From assembly GCA_045595845.1 (NCBI GenBank), contig JAZOBF010000047.1:1-46470 (forward strand): 46,470 nucleotides of DNA, written 5' to 3'. Position 1 is the stretch's first letter. Each line of letters begins with the position of its first letter. The stretch comes from RGIG3009 sp045595845. Its GTDB lineage: Bacteria > Bacillota > Clostridia > Oscillospirales > Acutalibacteraceae. Shown here piece by piece: positions 38,805-46,470 of this stretch. A model generated the notes under the pieces. That model was not told where the DNA came from. It worked only from the letters and a program-made list of their open reading frames with translations, and did not search any database. Position numbers and translations under genes: made by a program.

Positions 38805-40224
38805 CTTGACGCTTACCTCCTATCAACCACGGTTTACGGAGGAACTTGAAACGGGAGACGGATTTGAGCATCAACCGCGAGCAAGTTACGCCCATAATAA
38901 AGTTGAAAATAATGCCGGCAAGTAAGGTATAACCAAAGGAATACACAGCACCGCTGGCAGAAACGGGGAACATGAACAAGAAGGGTTTGAGCAGTTTTGC
39001 AAACAAGCTGTCGGCAGGACCGAACACGCCCATCAGTACGACTGAGATAATCAAAACGGTAATGTTACCGTCAAAGATGGCCGAGAACGACTCGCTGCAG
39101 CCGTTATTGATAGCACCGTCGATGGTGCGACCGCCGCGAATTTGTTCCTTAATACGCTCGGAAGTGATGATGTTTGCGTCAACACCCATACCGATTGACA
39201 AAATGATACCGGCGATACCGGGCAATGTCAGGGTGAAACTGTTAAAGAACGGGAAATATCCCGATACAACGGCGATGGAACCCGCCACCTGACCGAGCAA
39301 CGCAATCACGGCAACAAAACCGGGCAGGCGGTAGTAGAGGATCATGAAGACGGAGATCAGTACAAACGCGATGATACCGGCAATTACCATGATACCCAAA
39401 GCACGCTCGCCCAAAGTAGCGGTAACGGTACTGGTGTTCTTAGCCGTAATGCTGAACGGAAGTGAACCGGAGTTAATGAGATTTGCTAAATCCAACGCTT
39501 CCGCATAATCGGCAAACCCGCCGGAAATTTGAGCACTTCCGTCGGCAATGTGTTCGTTAACCGTGGGATTGGAAATACACTCATCATCCAACCAAATGGA
39601 AATGGTGTATTTTTTCGTCGTGAGCCCCTTGTTCAGATCGGCTTGCTTTTTGGTGGCTTTTGAGAAAGCCTCTTTACCGGAACTGTCCAACTCCAAGGAA
39701 ACAACCGGTGTGTTATCTTGATCAAACCCGGGCGTAGCAGAGCTTACCAACGAACCGTTGAGAACAAAATCTTCTTTGTTGGGTTTTTCGGTCGGAACGC
39801 CGGTGGATTCGGTCTCATCAAAATAAAATTCCAACAAGGCGGTCTTACCGAGTTCCTCAATTGCGGCTTTTGCATCGAATTCCGTCTCGTTGTTTTTCCA
39901 CGGGAATCGGATTACGACCTGATTGTTATCGGTGTCGGTGTATGCTTCGTAGTCGGTAATATTATTAGCGATCATACGACGCACGATAACCTCTTTCATG
40001 GCTTCAATCTGTGCCGCTGTTGCGTTAACAGATGCGTCTGCGGGGGCAAAGGTTACTTCGATACCGCCGTTAATGTCAATGCCGGTTCGAATATCCGAAG
40101 CTCCGCGTATCACTGTGTCTTGCCGATCGCCAAAGTTTTTGTATATCCCAAAGAAGGAGGTATACCCTAAGGCGAGGATGAGCAGAGCCACGATGAAAAA
40201 TACGGGTTTTGGTGTGCGCTTCAT
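38797..40224 (-). CDS. secD: Protein translocase subunit SecD
   Basis: A 475-residue membrane protein, partner of SecF. The first membrane helix (about 7-25) is followed by GIDINGGIEVTF, the large extracellular P1 domain (about 60-265), ADGSAQISGGF and then five membrane helices with PGIAGIILSIGMGVDANIITSERIKEQIRGGRTIDGAINNGC near 350-390, the diagnostic motif. Some Bacilli fuse SecD and SecF; here they are separate, as in many clostridia. Ribosome site GGAGG. A sigma-A promoter lies at 40268-40296. Confidence 0.96.
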   Translation of the reverse strand: MKRTPKPVFFIVALLILALGYTSFFGIYKNFGDRQDTVIRGASDIRTGIDINGGIEVTFAPADASVNATAAQIEAMKEVIVRRMIANNITDYEAYTDTDNNQVVIRFPWKNNETEFDAKAAIEELGKTALLEFYFDETESTGVPTEKPNKEDFVLNGSLVSSATPGFDQDNTPVVSLELDSSGKEAFSKATKKQADLNKGLTTKKYTISIWLDDECISNPTVNEHIADGSAQISGGFADYAEALDLANLINSGSLPFSITAKNTSTVTATLGERALGIMVIAGIIAFVLISVFMILYYRLPGFVAVIALLGQVAGSIAVVSGYFPFFNSFTLTLPGIAGIILSIGMGVDANIITSERIKEQIRGGRTIDGAINNGCSESFSAIFDGNITVLIISVVLMGVFGPADSLFAKLLKPFLFMFPVSASGAVYSFGYTLLAGIIFNFIMGVTCSRLMLKSVSRFKFLRKPWLIGGKRQDA

Positions 40225-40267
40225 CGGTCAATCCTCCATTATTTTACGATACATTTACATAGGAAAC

Positions 40268-40296
40268 ATTATAGTGGAAATGTTTGCAAAAGTCAA
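40268..40296 (-). promoter_or_regulatory. Sigma-A promoter of secD-secF
   Basis: Minus strand TTGACT (40296-40291), 17-base spacer, TATAAT (40273-40268). Confidence 0.88.
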
Positions 40297-40313
40297 TGAA
40301 ATTCACGGAATCT

Positions 40314-40349
40314 TAAAAAAACCGCCGTGAAAAATTCACGGCGGTTTTT
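40314..40349 (-). terminator. Terminator of the aminotransferase gene
   Basis: Minus strand ACCGCCGTGAA (40345-40335) pairs with TTCACGGCGGT (40331-40321), followed by a run of seven T (40320-40314). Confidence 0.92.
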
Positions 40350-40350
40350 A

Positions 40351-41628
40351 TTAGGCGTTCAGCAGTTGTTTGATGCTGACAATTTTTACGCAGATACAAA
40401 ATAAGTCCATGGCGGTCTGCAATTCGTCACACGGCGGGAAGGAGGGGGCAAGGCGCAGATTGGCATCGTGCGGATCACGGTGGTAGGGGTAAGTAGCTCC
40501 GGCACCGGTTACAACGACACCTGCTTCGGCGAGCAATTGCACGACTTGTTTGGCACAGCCGTCCATCAGCGTGACGCTGACAAAATATCCGCCATTCGGT
40601 TTGTGCCATTTTGCAACACCCGTGCCGCCCAACTGTTTTTCCAGAGTGTTTAAGGTAATATCAAATTTCGGACGCAGAACGGCGGCATGGAGTTTCATGT
40701 GTTCCTTGATGCCGTCAAGATTGCGGAAAAAGCGGGTGTGGCGCAACATGTTCTGCTTATCGTAACCGATGGTCTGAACAAAAAGACGCTTTTTAACATC
40801 TTGAATATTCGCATCACTTGCACCGAGTGCCGCAACACCCGAACCGGGGAAACTGATTTTGGAAGTGGAGGTAAAGCAAATACCGATATCTTCGTTTCCG
40901 ACCGCTTTTGCTTCTTCAAACAGGTTCAGCAAGGAATCCGGTGCATCGGTCAGATGATGCACACAGTAGGCGTTGTCCCACATGATGCGAAAATCGGGCG
41001 CCGCGGGTTTTAGGCGGGCAAACCGCCGTACCGTTTCATCCGAATAGGTGATACCATCCGGATTGGAATACATCGGCACACACCAAATACCTTTTACGGC
41101 AGGATCCTGTACAAGATTTTCCACGACATCCATATCGGGGCCTTCGGCGGTCATGGGAACCGTGATCAGCGTGAACCCGAAATGTTCGGTAACGGCAAAA
41201 TGACGGTCGTAACCGGGGGAGGGGCAGAGGAATTTGACTTCGTCCAACTTGCACCACGGTGTATGACCGCAGACGCCGGTCGAATAGGCTTGTGCGATAT
41301 AGTCGAACATTAAGTTTAAACTGGAATTGCCGCCGACCAAAATATTGGCCGCAGGCATTCCCAAAATATCGCCGAATAATTGCTTCATTTCCGCAATACC
41401 ATCCAGCACACCGTAGTTGCGCGTGTCTGTATTGTTTTCGGATTTGGCTCCTGTGCGGGCGTTGACGCAATCCATCAGTTCCGTAGTGAGTTCGAGTTGT
41501 TCGGGGCATGGCTTGCCGCGGGACATATCCAAATTAAGTCCTTGCGCCTTATAGGTGGCGTATTCCGCCTCACACTGGGCAAGTATGGCAGATAACTCTT
41601 CTTTTGTTAACGATGAAAAAACAGACAC
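40351..41628 (-). CDS. Class Ic aspartate aminotransferase
   Basis: A PLP-dependent enzyme (425 residues) exchanging amino groups between aspartate and 2-oxoglutarate. It belongs to the divergent Asp_aminotransf (class Ic, MocR-like) family and not to AspC: RGKPCPEQLEL, DTRNYGVLDGIAEMKQLFGDILG, VGGNSSLNLMFD, MYSNPDGITYSDETVRR, DNAYCVHHL and STSKISFPGSG with PLP lysine at about 257. The start is GTG 41628, 9 bases from GAGAGGAG. The frame extends to GTG 41658, but the promoter at 41659-41687 starts RNA near 41652, after that codon. Single-gene transcript. Confidence 0.9.
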   Translation of the reverse strand: MSVFSSLTKEELSAILAQCEAEYATYKAQGLNLDMSRGKPCPEQLELTTELMDCVNARTGAKSENNTDTRNYGVLDGIAEMKQLFGDILGMPAANILVGGNSSLNLMFDYIAQAYSTGVCGHTPWCKLDEVKFLCPSPGYDRHFAVTEHFGFTLITVPMTAEGPDMDVVENLVQDPAVKGIWCVPMYSNPDGITYSDETVRRFARLKPAAPDFRIMWDNAYCVHHLTDAPDSLLNLFEEAKAVGNEDIGICFTSTSKISFPGSGVAALGASDANIQDVKKRLFVQTIGYDKQNMLRHTRFFRNLDGIKEHMKLHAAVLRPKFDITLNTLEKQLGGTGVAKWHKPNGGYFVSVTLMDGCAKQVVQLLAEAGVVVTGAGATYPYHRDPHDANLRLAPSFPPCDELQTAMDLFCICVKIVSIKQLLNA

Positions 41629-41658
41629 CGACAACGACTCCTCTCTTTTGCTTTCCAC

Positions 41659-41687
41659 ATTATACGCTATACAGGGTGTTTTTGCAA
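41659..41687 (-). promoter_or_regulatory. Sigma-A promoter of the aminotransferase gene
   Basis: Minus strand TTGCAA (41687-41682), 17-base spacer, TATAAT (41664-41659). Confidence 0.85.
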
Positions 41688-41737
41688 GTTAAATTTGAAA
41701 ATCTTGCAAAAAATATTTATTTTTTTATAAATAATCG

Positions 41738-41770
41738 AAAAAAGCACCGTCGAATAACAGACGGTGCTTT
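41738..41770 (-). terminator. Terminator of asnS
   Basis: Minus strand AAAGCACCGTC (41770-41760) pairs with GACGGTGCTTT (41751-41741), followed by TTT, 15 bases after the asnS stop. Confidence 0.92.
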
Positions 41771-41784
41771 CAAAAATACAAAAA

Positions 41785-43179
41785 TCAGAAATCGGCAGAG
41801 CCGGTTGTACGGGGGAACGGCAGGACATCGCGAATGTTTGCCATACCTGTCACATACAGAATTAAGCGCTCAAAACCGAGACCGAAACCGGAGTGCACGG
41901 CTCCGCCGTAACGGCGCAGATCCAAATACCACCAGTAGTCTTCGCGGTTAAGTCCGAGTTCATCCATACGCGCCTCTAACAGCTCCAAGCGTTCTTCACG
42001 CTGACTTCCGCCGATAATCTCACCGACACCCGGTACCAACAGGTCCATCGCGGCAACGGTCTTGCCATCGTCGTTTAAGCGCATATAAAACGCTTTGATT
42101 TCTTTCGGGTAATCCGTTACAAACACCGGCATCTTATACACTTGTTCCGTTAAATAACGCTCATGCTCGGTTTGCAAATCGCAACCCCAATACACGGGAT
42201 ATTCAAATTGATCTTTGTGCTGTTCCAAAATTTCAATTGCCTTGGTGTAGGTAATGTGGGTGAAGTCGGAGTGCACCAATGCGTTTAAGCGTTCCAACAA
42301 ATTCTTGTCGTAGAAATCGTTAAAGAATTTCATTTCATCAGGGCAGTTTTCCAAAAGATAGGATACCACATAGGTGATCATATCCTGCGCCAAATCCATG
42401 TTATCCTGCAGGTCCGCAAACGCAAATTCAGGCTCGATCATCCAGAATTCCGCGGCATGACGGGCGGTGTACGAACGCTCGGCGCGGAATGTCGGACCGA
42501 ATGTGTAGATCTTACCGAACGCCATCGCCATGCACTCACCGGCAAGTTGTCCCGATACTGTCAGAGAAGTGTGTTTGCCGAAGAAATCTTGCGAATAATC
42601 GACCTCACCGTTTTCGGTACGCGGGATGTCATTCATATCCAGCGTGGTCAGATGGAACATCTCACCCGCGCCTTCGCAGTCACTTGATGTGATGATGGGG
42701 GTGTGCGCATACACAAATCCGCGTTCTTGGAAGAAACGGTGAATCGCATATGCCGCCACGGAACGCACACGGAACACAGCACTAAAAGTGTTGGTGCGGG
42801 GACGCAGATGCGCAATGGTGCGCAAAAACTCCATCGAATGGCGTTTCTTTTGCAGAGGATAATCCGAGGTAGAGGCTCCTTGTACATCAACGGCGGTCGC
42901 ATGCAGTTCACACGGTTGTTTTGCTTCTGGGGTTAATTGCAGTACACCGCGCACACACAGGGCTGCTCCGACATTTTGATGACAGATTTCATCAAAATTC
43001 CCCAGTTTCGATTCTTCAACGATGACCTGCAAATTGCGCTGACAACTGCCGTCATTTAACTCGATAAAGGCGAGCGATTTGGATTGGCGTAAGGTGCGTA
43101 CCCAACCGCAAACCGTCAATTCCTGCTCGGTAAGAGCAGCGGCATCTGCGTAGACAGAGGCAATCTCATTTCGTTTCAT
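41785..43179 (-). CDS. asnS: Asparaginyl-tRNA synthetase
   Basis: Charges tRNA-Asn with asparagine (464 residues, class IIb). The N-terminal OB-fold anticodon-binding domain (about 15-100) contains CGWVRTLRQSKSLAFIELNDGSC. Motif 2 is FRAERSYTARHAAEFWMIEPE near 215-235 and motif 3 is GGAVHSGFGLGFERLILYVTG near 430-450. The residues around motif 2 favour AsnRS over AspRS. The start is the ATG after GAGGG; a frame extension to 43200 has no ribosome site. Its presence implies direct asparaginylation. Confidence 0.96.
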   Translation of the reverse strand: MKRNEIASVYADAAALTEQELTVCGWVRTLRQSKSLAFIELNDGSCQRNLQVIVEESKLGNFDEICHQNVGAALCVRGVLQLTPEAKQPCELHATAVDVQGASTSDYPLQKKRHSMEFLRTIAHLRPRTNTFSAVFRVRSVAAYAIHRFFQERGFVYAHTPIITSSDCEGAGEMFHLTTLDMNDIPRTENGEVDYSQDFFGKHTSLTVSGQLAGECMAMAFGKIYTFGPTFRAERSYTARHAAEFWMIEPEFAFADLQDNMDLAQDMITYVVSYLLENCPDEMKFFNDFYDKNLLERLNALVHSDFTHITYTKAIEILEQHKDQFEYPVYWGCDLQTEHERYLTEQVYKMPVFVTDYPKEIKAFYMRLNDDGKTVAAMDLLVPGVGEIIGGSQREERLELLEARMDELGLNREDYWWYLDLRRYGGAVHSGFGLGFERLILYVTGMANIRDVLPFPRTTGSADF

Positions 43180-43215
43180 AGTGTAATCCCTCACAAACAT
43201 TTACCTATACAGGTC

Positions 43216-43243
43216 ATTATACCAAAAAATACCGAGAAAACAA
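43216..43243 (-). promoter_or_regulatory. Sigma-A promoter of asnS
   Basis: Minus strand TTGTTT (43243-43238), 16-base spacer, TATAAT (43221-43216). No T-box leader fits in the short 5' region. Confidence 0.75.
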
Positions 43244-43260
43244 GGGTAAATTACGATTTT

Positions 43261-45018
43261 CTACTTGTTTGGCCGATATAAAATAAGCAGTTCATTGGTT
43301 GAGGTCCATACCTCATATCCGTTTTGGATACAAATATCACGGTAGCTCTGTGAAAAAGTGGCGTAACCGCCGCGCATATCCAGCACAACAAAGTCGGTAT
43401 CGGGTGTTTTGTGATAATAATCTTCATATATTACTTCACGCTGTGCCAAATGAGCCAGCAGCATGGTGGAGGCGGTTACCGAAGCGTCGTCCGGGATTTC
43501 ATCCAGCACCGCTTCCATTTCGGTAAATACCGCGTTGTCTTGTATCCAGCGCCCAACATAGGCTTCAATCTTCGGAAGGATAATCATGCTGTACAAAAAG
43601 CATGAGGAAATGACACTGAACAGCAACAGATTGCGTTGTTTAGCGATTGGTCGCTCAGAGAGGTTTTGCACATAAAGATACAAGCAAAACGCGAGCGAGG
43701 CGAAGCTGTACTGAAAGCCGATATCGTATTGGTACTTGAAGTTGGACAACAGGTTGACAACAAGCGGTAACAGTAAAAGATACCGACTGTACCGATTGGT
43801 ACGCCACAACACCAATCCAAAGGGGAGAAGTATCTGTAGCAGATAAAGGGGCTTTTCGGTTATGGCATCTGTAAAGGATACCATGATTTCCAAAAAATAA
43901 CCGGGGGTTTGCAAAAGTAATTTGAGTAAGCCGCCAAAGGTGCCGGATTCACCAAAGAGAGCGCTGTAACGCCCAAACATGGCTCCTGTCCCGTAAAGGT
44001 TGAGTAATAACACCGCCAATGAAAAATACAGTAGTGCTCCCACGATGAGCGGCCAACCCGTACGGTGATCCTTGCGTGAGAAAAGCAGATAGATGCCGAA
44101 AATTACAAGAAAGATCGCCGCATCTTCTTTGACAAACAAGATGAGAATTGCCGTCACGGTCAATAAGTGCTTGTGATTGGTTTCATAGCAATAAAACAGC
44201 CATAACAGTAACGGGAGCAAAAAGCAATTTTCATGCAAATCGTACGAACAACCGGCACTGATGGCGGGGTGAGCAGCGAAGAGCAAAGCCAGAAGTACCG
44301 CATATTTGTACGGCAGTCGAAAATGCCTTGCCAACAAATACAACGGAACGATACCGCTTGCCAGTATGACGGCTTGCGATACTTGCAAGGTAATGGGTGA
44401 GGGGAACAACAGGTAAAACGGCAATATCAGATAATAAATGGGTGAAATATGAATGGCAAAATGCGAAAGTAACTGATCGCGTTCAGAAGTCACTAACGGC
44501 AGAAACTGTTCTTTCATGTTGTGGAACATCTGGCAGAACAAACCGAAATCGTAATTCGGTGCCGCAAAGGTAAGATACCGCATAACCGAGAAAAGACAGA
44601 TGCCCGTTGCTAACGCAATCCCGCATAACAACACCAGATAACGGCAACTTTTGGCACTCGGTGAATGGTTGCCGAGCAGGGAACTCGTTGTGTTCCTTAA
44701 AATAGGTAGGGTAACCAATACAACGGCGAGTAATACGAGCGATAAAAAGGCGTACGGTGCGGCTCCGTTGTACCGATACACCAATACCAGTCCGTACAAA
44801 ACGGCACCGCCGCAAAGTAAAATATCATCGAGCCGCGGTGATTTGGCAAGCACTCTTAAAAACAAAAAGAGTAAAAAACAAGCAAGTAACAGGATTAAAA
44901 AGAGCACCGTCGGAATACGGAACCACACATCACAGCATTTAAACAGTGTACACAGGCAAAACCAACTGCCGAGTGCACACTTGATACAGGGAAGCGGCTT
45001 AAACACTTCTTTTAACAC
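43261..45018 (-). CDS. DUF2079 polytopic membrane protein
   Basis: A 585-residue membrane protein with about 12-13 hydrophobic segments, fitting DUF2079, a family related in fold to GT-C glycosyltransferases. Typical segments are NYDFGLFCQMFHNM near 175 and HFAIHISPIYYLILPFYLLFPSP near 208-230, then AHPAISAGCSYDLHENCFLLPLLLW with the conserved DxHE pair near 275. The C-terminal soluble tail includes DEIPDDASVTASTMLLAHLAQRE. The donor and acceptor sugars are unknown. Start GTG with GGAGGAGAG upstream. It is preceded by a hairpin ending the next gene, with no clear promoter between. Confidence 0.8.
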   Translation of the reverse strand: MLKEVFKPLPCIKCALGSWFCLCTLFKCCDVWFRIPTVLFLILLLACFLLFLFLRVLAKSPRLDDILLCGGAVLYGLVLVYRYNGAAPYAFLSLVLLAVVLVTLPILRNTTSSLLGNHSPSAKSCRYLVLLCGIALATGICLFSVMRYLTFAAPNYDFGLFCQMFHNMKEQFLPLVTSERDQLLSHFAIHISPIYYLILPFYLLFPSPITLQVSQAVILASGIVPLYLLARHFRLPYKYAVLLALLFAAHPAISAGCSYDLHENCFLLPLLLWLFYCYETNHKHLLTVTAILILFVKEDAAIFLVIFGIYLLFSRKDHRTGWPLIVGALLYFSLAVLLLNLYGTGAMFGRYSALFGESGTFGGLLKLLLQTPGYFLEIMVSFTDAITEKPLYLLQILLPFGLVLWRTNRYSRYLLLLPLVVNLLSNFKYQYDIGFQYSFASLAFCLYLYVQNLSERPIAKQRNLLLFSVISSCFLYSMIILPKIEAYVGRWIQDNAVFTEMEAVLDEIPDDASVTASTMLLAHLAQREVIYEDYYHKTPDTDFVVLDMRGGYATFSQSYRDICIQNGYEVWTSTNELLILYRPNK

Positions 45019-45043
45019 GGTACTCTCCTCCTTTTAGAATAAT

Positions 45044-45071
45044 CCCTTTGTGCGATTGCTCGCACAAAGGG
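45044..45071 (-). terminator. Hairpin between the 424-residue protein gene and the DUF2079 gene
   Basis: Minus strand 12-bp perfect stem CCCTTTGTGCGA/TCGCACAAAGGG in the gap after the upstream gene's stop, followed by ATTATT. The weak T-run may allow read-through into the DUF2079 gene. Confidence 0.6.
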
Positions 45072-45082
45072 TTCGAAATTGC

Positions 45083-46357
45083 TTATTGCGGTACAGTCGT
45101 ACCGGTTGTTGAGGTTGTGGTAGTCGTCGAGTCGGTCTCTTCGGTTTGAGCGGCAAATTGTGTTAACGATAACAGTTTCCACTCGTCATCGATCAACACA
45201 AACGACAAACGGCAGTTAAACGGTGTGCCTTTGATGGTTTGCTTTTTGCGCGTGTAAATCGGCTGGAACGACACATTGCAGGAAAAGTCCGAGCGGGTAT
45301 ACTGCGTGTAAGCGGATATGACAACATCCGTAAACTTATATGTATCGTGTCCGGTAAACCAATGATTGCTGAAATTGCGTATGGTTCCGTACAAATCGCT
45401 GTCTTTATATACTAACTTCAAGACATCGGCGCGTGTGGCGTCACGGGCAACGAATTCGGCATATTTAAACGCGGTCTTTTGTGCCAATTGCTCGCGCTCT
45501 GTACGCAACGCATCCGCCACCGGTTGATAAATGTGATAGGCGGCTTTTTCCGTTTGTACGATGTTGCAAGTATCACCGTTGAGGGTTAACGCCTCAATGG
45601 TGGGCGGATTTAACAACCCCTCAAGGGTATAGCATGAAACAGTCGGTAACATCTGCTCATCCTTTACTCCGCCAAGAAGGGCGGTTTGAGCGGGCGAAGA
45701 GGGGAGATTCAGTAACGACAGATCCACACCATTGATCGTAATACGCACATCATCGGCAGCATAGATCGTGGTGGTGGGTTGGTATTGAATTTCGGTCACA
45801 TAGCTCCAAGCGGTCTCGCCCCATTCGGGGTTTTTCAGAAGCGTTAATCCGCAAACGCGCTTTTCGTCAATATAGACCGAATATTCCTTCTTGCGCTCGT
45901 CGGATTCGGCGGAAAGGGTTTTTTCACGCACGGTCAATGTTGACACATCACCCGCGTATGTGCGTTCCAGATATTTAATAAATTCTTCCTTTGTATTCAG
46001 AATGGTTTCCTCAAAATCAGAAACTGCGTAGATCGCGTCGTAGTCTTTGTCGCGAATCCATTGTATATAATTGTTCAAAGCGCCGGTTGGCGTTGAGGCC
46101 TCGTATTTTTTAAGATAATTGTAGAAGAACCACAGTGCTGTCGTGATGAGTACCAAGAAGAGAGCAAAACAGGTGGTCAGCACTTTCCAAAATATGCGTT
46201 TTTGTGGTTTTTGGATCGCTGTATCCGTTTCAAATTCGGGATAAATCGGCACTTCCATGACAGTGTCTTCTACCTGAACCATGTCCTCTTGTTCCTGTAC
46301 GGCATCTTGTGCCTGAACGATATTCTCTTGCTCAGGTGTGATGGTGCTGTGAGTCAT
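45083..46357 (-). CDS. Single-pass membrane protein of unknown function
   Basis: A 424-residue protein I do not recognise. The N-terminal 65 residues are acidic and Gln/Glu-rich with near-repeats (ENIVQAQDAVQEQEDMVQVEDTV), followed by one membrane helix (about 73-94) and an extracellular part. The segment YIQWIRDKDYDAIYAVSDFE ... FIKYLERTYAGD resembles an NTF2-like (MecA N-terminal type) domain, and ADDVRITINGVDL a small beta domain. The C-terminus is a Thr-rich tail ending TTVPQ. The topology suggests a cell-surface or wall-facing protein. The ATG follows GAGGAGG; a longer frame to 46426 runs over the neighbouring gene's end. Confidence 0.75.
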   Translation of the reverse strand: MTHSTITPEQENIVQAQDAVQEQEDMVQVEDTVMEVPIYPEFETDTAIQKPQKRIFWKVLTTCFALFLVLITTALWFFYNYLKKYEASTPTGALNNYIQWIRDKDYDAIYAVSDFEETILNTKEEFIKYLERTYAGDVSTLTVREKTLSAESDERKKEYSVYIDEKRVCGLTLLKNPEWGETAWSYVTEIQYQPTTTIYAADDVRITINGVDLSLLNLPSSPAQTALLGGVKDEQMLPTVSCYTLEGLLNPPTIEALTLNGDTCNIVQTEKAAYHIYQPVADALRTEREQLAQKTAFKYAEFVARDATRADVLKLVYKDSDLYGTIRNFSNHWFTGHDTYKFTDVVISAYTQYTRSDFSCNVSFQPIYTRKKQTIKGTPFNCRLSFVLIDDEWKLLSLTQFAAQTEETDSTTTTTSTTGTTVPQ

Positions 46358-46371
46358 ACAACTGCCTCCTC

Positions 46372-46470
46372 TCAGACAACAATAATGGCGGTCGGTATAC
46401 GGCGCGGACCGTACAGCGATGCACAACTGTTGATAATTTCACCGTTGTATACCATGGCGGTTGAGGTGCC
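46372..46470 (-). CDS. 3' end of an upstream gene, cut by the window edge
   Basis: The minus strand from 46470 is open to TGA at 46374-46372, giving the last 32 residues: GTSTAMVYNGEIINSCASLYG then PRRIPTAIIVV. The stop lies immediately before the ribosome site of the 424-residue protein, so the genes are probably cotranscribed. Too little is visible to name it. Confidence 0.55.
   Translation of the reverse strand, partial: GTSTAMVYNGEIINSCASLYGPRRIPTAIIVV

Noticed and set aside
43180..43260. Possible T-box leader for asnS
   Set aside because: The promoter leaves only about 30 bases before the start codon, too short for a T-box, and no T-box sequence is present.
1..46470. Mobile elements, prophage, CRISPR arrays, toxin-antitoxin or defence genes
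   Set aside because: No transposase, integrase, phage structural gene, regular repeat-spacer array or recognisable defence gene in any frame; gene content is core chromosome.

Overview
The window reads as a contiguous piece of chromosome from a spore-forming anaerobic Firmicute of class Clostridia, probably in or near the Oscillospiraceae/Ruminococcaceae. Reasons: moderate G+C with strong GGAGG ribosome sites and canonical sigma-A promoters; sporulation genes (ytfJ/gerW, a dacF-type carboxypeptidase, spoVM, an alpha/beta SASP); a clostridial SipL-type DUF3794+LysM protein where Bacillus would use SpoVID; FeoAB iron uptake; and a biotin-dependent carboxyl-transfer cluster. The taxonomic call is inference. 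I see no phage, transposase, CRISPR array or replication origin, and no gene-free stretch above 300 bases once the tRNAs, leaders and terminators are counted.

Layout. 1-2610 (minus strand): tRNA-Thr, ppa-pncB (a PPi-producing enzyme paired with pyrophosphatase) and rpmB. 2644-8008 (plus): one operon from a sigma-A promoter: M50 membrane protease, scpA, scpB, ytfI-like, ytfJ, D,D-carboxypeptidase, rluB, GNAT-like. 8061-11322 (plus): a new promoter driving an atypical carboxyltransferase, a biotin carrier and a pyruvate/oxaloacetate carboxyltransferase, i.e. the three parts of a soluble transcarboxylase with no biotin carboxylase and no membrane decarboxylase. 11349-23242 (plus): the classic Firmicutes housekeeping run yicC-remA-gmk-rpoZ-priA-def-fmt-rsmB-rlmN-prpC-prkC-rsgA, mostly with overlapping ends. 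23340-25214 (plus): spore-envelope block with a 48-residue membrane peptide, a 30-residue SpoVM and SipL. 25254-27625 (minus): feoA-feoB. 27682-29197 (plus): CapA-family protein.

29282-31695 mixes tRNA-Gln, SASP, a 57-residue unknown (all minus), and a uracil/xanthine permease (plus) behind a structured leader that looks like an attenuator, then tRNA-Leu (minus). 31823-36293 (plus): a GHL10-type lipoprotein next to a 1010-residue protein joining a GHL10-like region to an N-acetylmuramoyl-L-alanine amidase. 36351-37130 (plus): birA, which would biotinylate the carrier at 9456. The rest is minus strand: YjjG-like HAD phosphatase, secD-secF, class Ic aspartate aminotransferase, asnS, a DUF2079 membrane protein, an unrecognised single-pass membrane protein, and the 3' end of another gene at the window edge.

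Most units are bounded by clear rho-independent terminators and start at near-consensus promoters. Several promoters fix start codons: the M50 protease and aminotransferase reading frames extend upstream of their own promoters, so the true starts are the internal GTG codons given here. The strongest candidates for something new are the divergent transcarboxylase-like cluster, the GHL10-amidase fusion, the small protein beside spoVM, the permease leader, and the 57-residue protein beside the SASP gene.
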